Shown here piece after piece: positions 18,077 to 25,366 of a stretch of 64,000 nucleotides of DNA (its first letter is position 1; the number at the start of each line of letters is the position of its first letter). A program made the position numbers and the translations under genes. Location: assembly GCF_947493765.1 (NCBI RefSeq), contig NZ_CANLSZ010000004.1:1-64000 (forward strand), read 5' to 3'. The stretch is from an uncultured Arthrobacter sp. (lineage in GTDB: Bacteria; Actinomycetota; Actinomycetes; Actinomycetales; Micrococcaceae). The notes under the pieces were generated by a model. That model was not told where the DNA came from. It saw only the letters and a list, made by a program, of their open reading frames with translations, and searched no databases.

Positions 18077-19600
18077 ATGAAGATCGGTCTCATTACCGAG
18101 GGGACGTACCCGGCGGTGACCGGCGGCGTCAGCACCTGGTGCGATCAGCTCGTGAGCGGTCTGTCGGAGCATCAATTTGACATCGTAGCGCTGACCGGCA
18201 GCGGAGCCGACCAGTCCGTGTGGGAAATGCCTGACAATGTGCGTTCGGTTTGCTTGATCCCGGTGTGGGGTCCTCCTGTCGCCGCCTTGCGTCCCGGGTC
18301 ACGGCGTCGGAGCTTGGTCGAGTCGACGCAGCAGGCGCTCGTTCAGCTCTGGGATGCCGCCCTGGGATCCGATGATTCGGACCCTGTGGCACGCATGTCG
18401 GAAGCCCTGCAGCATCTGGTGGGCATCAGCGATGCGGTAGGTCTGGCTCGCATCCTGGCGAGCAGGGGATCCGTGGCGCCCATCCTGAATGCCTGGGAGC
18501 GTCAGACCAATGGTTCGGGTGCGCCTCGCATGTCCGTTGCTGATGCGGTGCTGGCCGCCAGCATCGTCGATCGTGCCTTGGCCGTCGTCGACCATTGCAT
18601 GGCGGAGGTGGATGTCCTCCATGCCACCAGCAACGGCTCCGCGGCCCTGTTAGCACTGGCTCAGTCGTGGCGGTACGGCACCCCGATTCTCCTGACGGAG
18701 CACGGTGTCTATCTGCGCGAGCGATACCTGGCGCTCCATGGGGCCAATGTGTCGTGGCCGGTGCGTCGCGCGGTGACTGCATTCCTCCGACGCCTGTGTC
18801 AGGTGGTCCATACGCAAGCGCACATGGTTCTCCCCGTGAATCAGTTCAATGCCCGCTGGGAGCGACAACTCGGTGCTGACCCGGACCGAATCTTCACCAT
18901 TCCCAATGGCGTTGACCCGGCGAAATTCACTCCCGTCACATCTGAACCGGATGTGCCAACCGTCAGTTTCGTGGGCCGTATCGATCCACTCAAGGATCTG
19001 GAAACTCTCATTACTGCCTTTGCAAGTGTTCGTGCCCGAATTCCGAACGCACAATTGCGCCTTTTCGGTCCCACGCCTACCACCAACGCGTCGTACAAAA
19101 AGCGCCTCGTCGAATTGGCGAGCACTACCGGTGTGTCCGGTGCTGTTCATTGGGAAGGGCCCAGTAAGGGCAGCCGGCCCGCGATCGAAGCGGGGCATGT
19201 GGTTGCACTGTCCAGTGTGTCCGAAGGGCTCCCCTTCACCCTGATCGAGGCGATGATGTGCGGGAGGGCCACGGTGAACACTGATGTCGGGGGTGTGGCG
19301 GAATGCCTGGACGAGCAGCAGACAACCGGCCGACTGGTTCCGGCGAAGGATCCTGAGGCCTTTGCCGATGCGTGTGTCGAGCTGCTGACCGATCACGAGT
19401 CGAGGGCCCTCATGGGTGCCGCGGCTCGACGGCGGGCTCTCTCCGAGTTCACGCTCGATCGGTGCCTCGACCGTTACCGCGCGGCCTACACGGCAACTCA
19501 CGACAGACGGTTGCTCTCGCAGGCACGCAGCGCCGACGCCGAAGTTATTCCTATCGGGGCGAGACACGCCGATGAACCTGTCATGGAGCTCTCAGCATGA
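18077..19600 (+). CDS. pelF: PelF-like GT4 glycosyltransferase (exopolysaccharide synthesis)
   Basis: A 507-residue cytosolic GT4 glycosyltransferase. The N-terminus MKIGLITEGTYPAVTGGVST is the hallmark of PelF and its DUF3492 domain. In the C-terminal half are SFVGRIDPLKD and the nucleotide-sugar binding E-x7-E motif in SEGLPFTLIEAM (E383 and E391). PelF polymerises UDP-GlcNAc/GalNAc-type sugars into Pel polysaccharide in Pseudomonas, and its length there is essentially the same. I start at the ATG at 18077, with GAGGGC upstream; the frame is open for 15 codons before it. The stop overlaps the next ATG (ATGA). The other Pel genes are not present, so the product here need not be Pel itself. 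Confidence 0.85.
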   Translation: MKIGLITEGTYPAVTGGVSTWCDQLVSGLSEHQFDIVALTGSGADQSVWEMPDNVRSVCLIPVWGPPVAALRPGSRRRSLVESTQQALVQLWDAALGSDDSDPVARMSEALQHLVGISDAVGLARILASRGSVAPILNAWERQTNGSGAPRMSVADAVLAASIVDRALAVVDHCMAEVDVLHATSNGSAALLALAQSWRYGTPILLTEHGVYLRERYLALHGANVSWPVRRAVTAFLRRLCQVVHTQAHMVLPVNQFNARWERQLGADPDRIFTIPNGVDPAKFTPVTSEPDVPTVSFVGRIDPLKDLETLITAFASVRARIPNAQLRLFGPTPTTNASYKKRLVELASTTGVSGAVHWEGPSKGSRPAIEAGHVVALSSVSEGLPFTLIEAMMCGRATVNTDVGGVAECLDEQQTTGRLVPAKDPEAFADACVELLTDHESRALMGAAARRRALSEFTLDRCLDRYRAAYTATHDRRLLSQARSADAEVIPIGARHADEPVMELSA

Positions 19601-20925
19601 GCACTGACAGCGTCTCCCTGCCGGCTTCAGGAGGCTCGTCGGCGGCTTCCAGTAACGATCATCTGACCCTCGATGCCGTTGACACCTTCGAGGTCAGTGC
19701 CCGTCTCGAAGCTTCCGGCGTCAGCGACCGTACCGTGCGTCGGCAATACGGAGCCTACGACGTCTTCGATTACGCGCAGTCCCTCCCCTGGGTTCGCCAG
19801 TTATCCGAGACTCCGGAGGTGCCGGGAAGTTGGGTGGGCCGCGAAGCCCTGCTCGGGGCCGCGCGTCGCGGCATCGTCCTGATCCTGGGCGCCATTCTCG
19901 GAGGCCTGACAGCCACCGGTCTGGCCGTGGAGACCAGCAGCATTCTCATCGCCGGTGTTGGTGCGTGGGTCATAGGCCAGGCTGTGTCGGGCATGGTCTG
20001 GACACACGCAGGTGCCGGAAATCTCCAGCGCGGCATTGCACGGGGCACGGGTGCCACCGTTTTCGTCGTGTCGATCCTCGCCTGTTACACGGCGGTTTCC
20101 CTCGCGCTCCCCGGTCACGACACGACCACGGCCGCCCTCACGACCGTATGGTGCCTGTACTCCTGCGTGGTGTCGATGCTCGTGATCCTCGGACGGTCCT
20201 GGTACCTGTTGATCGTCCTCGCAAGCGCAGCCGTGGCAATGACGCTGGCACTGGTGTTGGGCCGTGATGATGCGGTGACACACGTGACTCTCGTGGCCGG
20301 CACGGTGGTCGTGGCTTTCACCCTTGCCCTTATCGCTGTACTGCGCACCATCGACGAACGGCGTGTTCCTGATCGCAAGGACTGGAAGACGGCAGTGGCG
20401 CCGGCGGCGCAGGCAGGTTTCCTGGCTGCTGCCCTGGCAACCGCATTGACCCAACTGCCCGACTGGGAGGGAACCGCGCTCATCGTGGCCACCGTTGTAG
20501 CCGCTGCTGCCACCGATCCGGCCTTGGTTCTCATGCGTCAGCGGCTGGTGTGGTCCTCCACCCACACGCCGCTCCTCAGGCGCGCGGCAGCAAACGCCTG
20601 GTTCCTCACGCTGGGGATGTCGGGGGCCATCGTGATCGTGTCCGCAGCAGTGTCCATGCTGGTTGTCCTGCTTCTGGTAGAGGATACGCGGACCACCACC
20701 GTGCTTGTTGCCGCCGCCTTCAGTTCCCTGGCGACGACGTCGACAACGCTGAATGCCTTCGGTATGCCGCGCGGCGCGGTGCTCTTCGCCGGTGCGGCGT
20801 GCTTTGCTGCTCTGGTGTGGATCATCCTGGGGAATGCGCTCGGCGCACTGCTGACCGTCGTCTTCCTGGTCGCGGGCATCGTGATGTTGCTGGCGAGGGT
20901 CTCCGATCCGCGGGCGTACGCGTGA
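19597..20925 (+). CDS. polytopic membrane protein of the Pel-like cluster
   Basis: A 442-residue protein. Residues 1-80 are cytoplasmic and include FEVSARLEASGVSDRTVRRQ followed by YGAYDVFDYAQ, a conserved-looking helical segment. About 10-12 transmembrane helices follow to the C-terminus. It is translationally coupled on both sides (ATGA with pelF, GTGA with the next gene). By position it should be the membrane partner of the glycosyltransferase, in the place PelG takes in Pel systems, but it lacks the PelG N-terminus I know and I see no direct similarity. Export or assembly of the polymer is inferred only. Confidence 0.75.
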   Translation: MSTDSVSLPASGGSSAASSNDHLTLDAVDTFEVSARLEASGVSDRTVRRQYGAYDVFDYAQSLPWVRQLSETPEVPGSWVGREALLGAARRGIVLILGAILGGLTATGLAVETSSILIAGVGAWVIGQAVSGMVWTHAGAGNLQRGIARGTGATVFVVSILACYTAVSLALPGHDTTTAALTTVWCLYSCVVSMLVILGRSWYLLIVLASAAVAMTLALVLGRDDAVTHVTLVAGTVVVAFTLALIAVLRTIDERRVPDRKDWKTAVAPAAQAGFLAAALATALTQLPDWEGTALIVATVVAAAATDPALVLMRQRLVWSSTHTPLLRRAAANAWFLTLGMSGAIVIVSAAVSMLVVLLLVEDTRTTTVLVAAAFSSLATTSTTLNAFGMPRGAVLFAGAACFAALVWIILGNALGALLTVVFLVAGIVMLLARVSDPRAYA

Positions 20926-21608
20926 GATCCGCCCAACTTGCGCCTCCCTGGTACGTGCATCCCGCAGCCGAGCCTCAGGAATGGGCGTGGCTCGCAAACC
21001 AGCGCCGTGAGGTCTCGTTCGCCGTCATGAACGTTCACGACGGGCCAGGTCAGGACGGTGACGCATACTATCCAGCTGCGTTGGCCGAACTGCAGAACAT
21101 CCAGCTTCTGGGATATGTTCCGGTCTCCTACGGCGAGCGGTCCGTGGCGGAGGTAGCTCGCGACATCGCAGCTTGGCGAACGTTCTACGGGATGACGGGA
21201 ATCATGCTCGATGAGCTGCCTACCTCGCCGCAGAGCCTGGCGCGCTGCGGCGAGTACGCTGCTGCGGCACGGGAGGCGGGAGTCTCCTTCCTTGTAGCCA
21301 ACCCCGGCGTCTTCCCCACGTCGGAACATCTGGACCTCCTCGACGTGACCTGCGTCTTCGAGGGCACCGCCGCAACCTATACGGACTTCGAACACCCGGA
21401 CTGGGCGCGAGATGTTCCGCCGTCCCGGCTGTGGCATCTCGTCTACGGCTGCGAACCCGAGCAGATCGACGCCGTCACTTCCGGTGCGATCGAACGAGGT
21501 GCCGGACACGTCTTCGCAACTGATCGCTCGCTGCCCAACCCCTGGCTCGGGCTTCCAAGGGTTCTCTCGGCCGAACTCCGGTTCGAGCTGCAACCAGCAC
21601 AACAGTGA
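20922..21608 (+). CDS. spherulin-4-like glycoside hydrolase
   Basis: A 228-residue TIM-barrel-type protein of the spherulation-specific family 4. Visible family motifs are PPWYVHP at the start, AVMNVHDGPG, LGYVPVSYGERSVAEVARDI and GIMLDELPTS, whose acidic pair is D97-E98. Characterised relatives (GH135, Sph3) cleave galactosamine-containing polysaccharide. I start at the GTG at 20922, which overlaps the previous stop (GTGA); the open frame upstream is a shadow of the membrane gene. No signal peptide is visible, so the enzyme would be cytoplasmic, which is odd for a polysaccharide hydrolase. Its stop overlaps the GTG of the next gene. Confidence 0.8.
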   Translation: MRSAQLAPPWYVHPAAEPQEWAWLANQRREVSFAVMNVHDGPGQDGDAYYPAALAELQNIQLLGYVPVSYGERSVAEVARDIAAWRTFYGMTGIMLDELPTSPQSLARCGEYAAAAREAGVSFLVANPGVFPTSEHLDLLDVTCVFEGTAATYTDFEHPDWARDVPPSRLWHLVYGCEPEQIDAVTSGAIERGAGHVFATDRSLPNPWLGLPRVLSAELRFELQPAQQ

Positions 21609-22411
21609 CGACGCGGCGATGGCGGACCGAGCTCGCATCAACGCTCCTGATAGCACTGGTCGCCTGCGCTCCGGCGGGCAACGGTGCTCCTCCGTCAGCA
21701 ACTCCCCCTGCCTCGCTCTGGTCGCCCTCCCCGTCCGCGACCTGGCAGTGGCAACTCAGCGGTGGCCTGGATTTGAAGGTGGACGCGGACCTCTTCGATC
21801 TGGATTATGAAACCACGACTAGCGCCGAAACGGACGAGCTGAAGCGCGATGGCCGGCACCTCATCTGTTACCTCTCCGCGGGTTCCGTGGAGGAGTATCG
21901 CGATGACGCCGACGCGTTCCCGCCCTCGGTGGTGGGGGAGGTCATGTCCGGTTGGGCGGACGAACGATGGCTCGACATCCGCCGAACGGAAGTTCTGCTG
22001 CCGATCATGGCAGCCCGTATGGACATCTGCGCCGACAAAGGCTTCGACGCCGTCGAGCCCGACAACGTTGACGGCTATGTGAACGACACCGGCTTTCCGC
22101 TGACCGCCGCTGACCAGCTCACCTACAACCGGGCGGTTGCTGATTTGGCGCATGCCCGGGGGTTGTCCGTGGCGTTGAAGAACGACGTCGACCAAATTCC
22201 CGAACTCGTTGACACCTTCGACTTCGCCGTCAACGAGGAATGCATCCGCTACGCCGAATGCGACCAGTACGAGCCCTTCGTCGACGCGGGCAAGGCCGTG
22301 TTGCATGTCGAGTACGAGGGGCCCCTCGACTTCTGCGCCGAATCAAGACGCTACGGATTGTCCTCAATGCTCAAACCGGCGGAACTCACGGCCTCCAGGC
22401 AGCCCTGCTGA
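21605..22411 (+). CDS. endo-alpha-1,4-polygalactosaminidase-like lipoprotein (GH114)
   Basis: A 268-residue secreted glycosidase. The N-terminus is a lipoprotein signal with LVAC (Cys21), followed by a Pro/Ser-rich linker. The catalytic domain shows WQWQLSGGLD, CYLSAGSVEEYRDD, ADERWLDIR, GFDAVEPDNVDGY (E151, D153, D156) and NEECIRYAECDQYEPF, all typical of GH114. Characterised members such as Ega3 hydrolyse alpha-1,4-linked galactosamine. Anchored outside the membrane, it would trim or release the polymer made by the PelF-like enzyme. It is the last gene of the coupled four-gene operon. Confidence 0.87.
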   Translation: MTTRRWRTELASTLLIALVACAPAGNGAPPSATPPASLWSPSPSATWQWQLSGGLDLKVDADLFDLDYETTTSAETDELKRDGRHLICYLSAGSVEEYRDDADAFPPSVVGEVMSGWADERWLDIRRTEVLLPIMAARMDICADKGFDAVEPDNVDGYVNDTGFPLTAADQLTYNRAVADLAHARGLSVALKNDVDQIPELVDTFDFAVNEECIRYAECDQYEPFVDAGKAVLHVEYEGPLDFCAESRRYGLSSMLKPAELTASRQPC

Positions 22412-22656
22412 GTAATTCTGCCGTCGCTCGGTCTTTTACAAGTTCCTTATGTCCGATAGATGATGCATGAGGTCCGCCGATTTCGTTAGTTGATGAGAGT
22501 GCAATTCAGTACCGCGGTTGCGGTGTCTTCGAGGCTGGTCCTATGTGCTCGGGCGTGTCGCTCAGTACCCCCGCCGCAGTCAAGGAGAGCCGGTTTGTGG
22601 GTGTGATCGGGGCTTGATGGCTGCCTGATGATGTCGATTCTGGCATGTGGAAACGA

Positions 22657-22680
22657 CTTCGTAGCCCCTGCTACACGAAG
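22657..22680 (-). terminator. hairpin near the end of the DUF5946 operon
   Basis: CTTCGTAGC-CCCT-GCTAC(A)CGAAG forms a 9-bp stem with one bulged A. It lies 36 bases beyond the stop of the leftward DUF5946 gene, in the 304-base gap after the rightward exopolysaccharide operon. No clear T tract follows, so it may serve either direction. The rest of 22412-22715 has no gene I can support. Confidence 0.35.
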
Positions 22681-22715
22681 GCGGACAGCTGGTACGAGCC
22701 CGCTGGGCCTCAGGT

Positions 22716-23231
22716 TCAGCCGAGGCCCAGCGCATAGGCGTTCCAGGCGCGGATGGTCGCGTGGTGCTCGGCCCATGCCTCCCACACCTGGCGGGCCCAC
22801 TCCCGGACCAGCCGCTGGTGCTGGGCTGCGTCCTGCGCGGTGAGCACGTCCGCCACCGTCAACAGGTCGTACCGGTGCGGAGGCGCCAGCCAGCTGAAAT
22901 CGGGGCGGGTTGCCATCATCCGCTGGTGCAGGGCCGGGCCCTCGGCCGGGTCGACACCGTCCTCGACGAACAGGCACAGGGTCATCAGGCACAGGCCGAC
23001 CAGCTGCACGTCTCGACGACCGGTCAGCCCCGCGTGCTGGGCCGTATAGGCATCGACGACGAGCTGGTGCACCCTGCGGTAGTCGGCGTCGGCATAGGAC
23101 CGCGCCAGCAGTTCTCCGTACAGGGACCAGCAGGCGTCGGACGCAGTGTGGCGCTCCGGCGCGGGAGCCGGCGGAGGACCTGCAGGTCGTAAGGCGGTCA
23201 GACCGCAGCCCGGGCACGTGCTGCCGAGCAT
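22716..23231 (-). CDS. DUF5946 family protein
   Basis: A 171-residue protein starting MLGSTCPGCGL, where CPGC looks like half of a zinc knuckle. The family signature follows: SDACWSLYGELLARSYADADY, VHQLVVDAYTAQH and the C-terminal AWAEHHATIRAWNAYA. I start at the ATG at 23231, with GAGGGCGG upstream. It is a paralogue of the gene just upstream (about the same layout, diverged) and ends the three-gene operon. The function of DUF5946 is unknown to me. Confidence 0.75.
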   Translation of the reverse strand: MLGSTCPGCGLTALRPAGPPPAPAPERHTASDACWSLYGELLARSYADADYRRVHQLVVDAYTAQHAGLTGRRDVQLVGLCLMTLCLFVEDGVDPAEGPALHQRMMATRPDFSWLAPPHRYDLLTVADVLTAQDAAQHQRLVREWARQVWEAWAEHHATIRAWNAYALGLG

Positions 23232-23251
23232 GTTGTCACCGCCCTCGCCGG

Positions 23252-23836
23252 TCAGGGGTGGACCTCCTGCAGGACCCGGACCCACGTGCGCACCACCGCG
23301 TGATGCTCGGCCCAGGCGGCCCAGGCCGACTCGAACCAGGCTGCAGCCACCGACTCCTGCTCCGCCGTCGTCCGTACACCGTCGAGATCAGCGATGGTCA
23401 CCGGGCCCTGACGGCGCGGCGGCTCCAGGTAGGGCCAGTCGCTCAGACCGACTCGCGGCAGGACGACGTCGCTGGTGCGCCCGCGGCGCGCCGCAGCCGC
23501 CTCGGGACGCTGCCCGAACTCGAGCAGTGAGCAGAGCGTGATGAGGTGGACGGCGACGGACTGGCGCTGGCGTCGGTCGTGCTGGGCGCCTCCGGCGTGC
23601 TGGACGGCGTAGGCGTCGACATGGTGCCACGGGGCCGGGCCCGCAAGAGGATCCGCGTACCAGCGTGCCACGACACCTCCGTATATCTGCCAGCAGCCGG
23701 GCGAAGCCTGCATGTAGGGATGGGCGGGCCCGGAAACGTCCGGGACGAGGCCGCCGCATCCGGCGCACGGCAGGACCGGGGAGCCCTGGCTCGGCACCGC
23801 ACCCTGCTGCTCCATGGCGTCACCGTCCATCTGCAT
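23252..23836 (-). CDS. DUF5946 family protein, paralogue
   Basis: A 194-residue protein with CAGCGGLVPD near the N-terminus, then HPYMQASPGCWQIYGGVVAR, VDAYAVQHAGG, a middle segment with LITLCSLLEFG and the C-terminal AWAEHHAVVRTWVRVLQ. These match the neighbouring paralogue in order and spacing. The ATG at 23836 lies 17 nt after the DUF421 stop; open frame further upstream is only a shadow of the DUF421 gene. An alternative ATG lies two codons in. Confidence 0.72.
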   Translation of the reverse strand: MQMDGDAMEQQGAVPSQGSPVLPCAGCGGLVPDVSGPAHPYMQASPGCWQIYGGVVARWYADPLAGPAPWHHVDAYAVQHAGGAQHDRRQRQSVAVHLITLCSLLEFGQRPEAAAARRGRTSDVVLPRVGLSDWPYLEPPRRQGPVTIADLDGVRTTAEQESVAAAWFESAWAAWAEHHAVVRTWVRVLQEVHP

Positions 23837-23853
23837 CGACACCGGCCAACTCC

Positions 23854-24408
23854 CTAGTTCTCCGGATCGGCGAGGAATGCTGCGGGAACCAGGTCTGCAC
23901 CCACCACATCTTCCAGCATGCCCCGCTCGATAGGCATGCCGCGCCGTAGAACGCTGATCTCTCCGGTCGATTCCAGGATCACACAGGCCACTTCCGACCA
24001 ACTGCGGATGCCGGCCAGGCGCAATCGCGCGGTGATCTCGTGCTCGGCGACATGGGTGCGCCGCAGGTTCGCCATCACGATGCGCTCTCCTGCCATGAGC
24101 ACATACGCCCTGTTGCTGACCGCATTCAGTCCCCTCGGGAAGCGGCGCACCTGCCCTGTGACTGCCTGCAGCACCAGCAGGGTGACCACCCCCAGAGTGC
24201 CCGCCACCAGCGTCGGGGTGTAGCCGAGGATCGCGCGACCGATCACGGCTCCGAGTGCCACCGCTGCGGCGAGATCGAAACTGGACAGGCGCGCCATCGT
24301 CCGTTGCCCCATGGCCCTGATGAGGGTCAGCATGAGCAGATACAGACCGACGGTGGAGACCACGACCCGGAGGGCGTCGGCCCATGTCAGTCCCATCTCG
24401 TGCCACAT
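23854..24408 (-). CDS. DUF421/YetF-family membrane protein
   Basis: A 184-residue protein: three N-terminal transmembrane helices, including the conserved LTLIRAMGQRTMARLSSFDL, then a cytoplasmic domain with the family segments VLMAGERIVMANLRR and EVACVILESTGEISVLRR. This layout is typical of YetF/DUF421 proteins, whose role is not well defined. AGGAAGGGG precedes the ATG. It is the first gene of a leftward operon with two DUF5946 genes. Confidence 0.87.
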   Translation of the reverse strand: MWHEMGLTWADALRVVVSTVGLYLLMLTLIRAMGQRTMARLSSFDLAAAVALGAVIGRAILGYTPTLVAGTLGVVTLLVLQAVTGQVRRFPRGLNAVSNRAYVLMAGERIVMANLRRTHVAEHEITARLRLAGIRSWSEVACVILESTGEISVLRRGMPIERGMLEDVVGADLVPAAFLADPEN

Positions 24409-24583
24409 GAACGCCCCTTCCTCAGGCGGTTCAGCCTAATCGACCCGTCCCGAATCGCAGCCGAGGATCGACGACGCCGCCGTACAGGGGCGTCGTCGAC
24501 TGCGCCGGGTGCACGCATCCTTGGCAGGAGGACGAATGACGCGGAGCATATGCCGGCCCGCCGGCATCCGGCATACTGCGGAC

Positions 24584-24813
24584 CTACGGTGCACGCAGGT
24601 GGGCCAGCGTCAGTCCGATGGGGATGCTCGTGAGGATCACGACGAGCAGGATCCGGTAGGTCCACAGCGCCCACGCGGGCCCCTGCCCTTCCCCCGCACG
24701 GTCCTGATCAGCAACGCGAGGGCGACCACAAGCAACGCTCCACCGGCGTCGACGATCACGCGGAACGCACTCGAGCCTGTCCATCGGAGGCGCTCAGAAT
24801 CAATGCCGGTCAT
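24584..24813 (-). pseudogene. frameshifted small two-helix membrane protein
   Basis: From the ATG at 24813 one frame encodes MTGIDSERLRW and a hydrophobic helix (FRVIVDAGGALLVVALALLI), then runs into a Gly/Arg tail. A second frame, shifted by one base near the G-rich stretch at 24675-24690, gives ALWTYRILLVVILTSIPIGL and a normal end (HLRAP, stop at 24584). Joined, they make a sensible protein of about 76 residues with two membrane helices. It is either a recent pseudogene or a sequencing error in the G-run. Its start is divergent from the globin gene, with a palindrome between them. Confidence 0.5.
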
Positions 24814-24831
24814 GCTGCGGATCTACAGCTT

Positions 24832-24849
24832 TTCTACGAAACGTAGAAT
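24832..24849. promoter_or_regulatory. palindromic operator and -10 box of the globin gene
   Basis: TTCTACG-AAA-CGTAGAA (24832-24848) is a perfect inverted repeat in a short AT-rich gap between divergent starts. TAGAAT (24844-24849) overlaps its right arm and is a good -10 hexamer, 6 nt before the globin GTG, so the mRNA is probably leaderless. A repressor on the palindrome would block this promoter. The binding protein is unknown. Confidence 0.6.
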
Positions 24850-24855
24850 GAGTGC

Positions 24856-25293
24856 GTGGCTACCATTCGAGCTGACCTGCAGGACCGCGACGACGTCGAG
24901 ACCCTCCTCACCGCGTTCTACCGGCGCGCCTTCGCCGACGAGCTGCTGGGGCCGATCTTCGTGGACGTGGCCCGGATGGATCTCCAGGCGCACCTGCCGA
25001 TCATCTGCGACTTCTGGGAGACCGTGCTGTTCAAGGCCGGGCTCTACCGTCGTAATGCCCTCGAACCGCATCTGAACCTTCACCGGCAGATCCCGCTGAC
25101 AGCCGCGCACTTCGAGCGCTGGCTGACACTGTGGTCGGCGACGCTCGACGAGTACTACGCCGGGCCGAAGGCCGAGCTGGCCAAGGTGCAGGCCTCCCGT
25201 ATCGCCCTGTCCATGCGTCGGCGGTTGCAGGGCCGCTCCGGCAGCGCGATGGAGACGATCAGTATCGGGGAGCCTCCGGCACCGGAGGGGTGA
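24856..25293 (+). CDS. group III truncated haemoglobin
   Basis: A 145-residue globin. AFYRRAFADELLGPIF, the aromatic segment CDFWETVLF, the heme-proximal region NLHRQIPLTAAHFERWL and the helix AKVQASRIALSMRRRL fit the truncated group III class (trHbP). Such proteins bind oxygen or NO and are thought to help in NO or redox handling. The GTG start has no ribosome site but sits 6 nt after a TAGAAT box, which supports leaderless translation. It stands alone; the next gene has its own promoter region and ribosome site. Confidence 0.87.
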   Translation: MATIRADLQDRDDVETLLTAFYRRAFADELLGPIFVDVARMDLQAHLPIICDFWETVLFKAGLYRRNALEPHLNLHRQIPLTAAHFERWLTLWSATLDEYYAGPKAELAKVQASRIALSMRRRLQGRSGSAMETISIGEPPAPEG

Positions 25294-25366
25294 CCCGAGC
25301 CGATCGGGGCCAGCGGCGAAGCACCGGCCCTAGCATGGAGGGACGCCACGGAAAGGAACACTCATC

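Noticed and set aside
23837-24406. N-terminal extension of the upstream DUF5946 protein
   Set aside because: The extension is in a shifted frame of the DUF421 gene and shows no family similarity.
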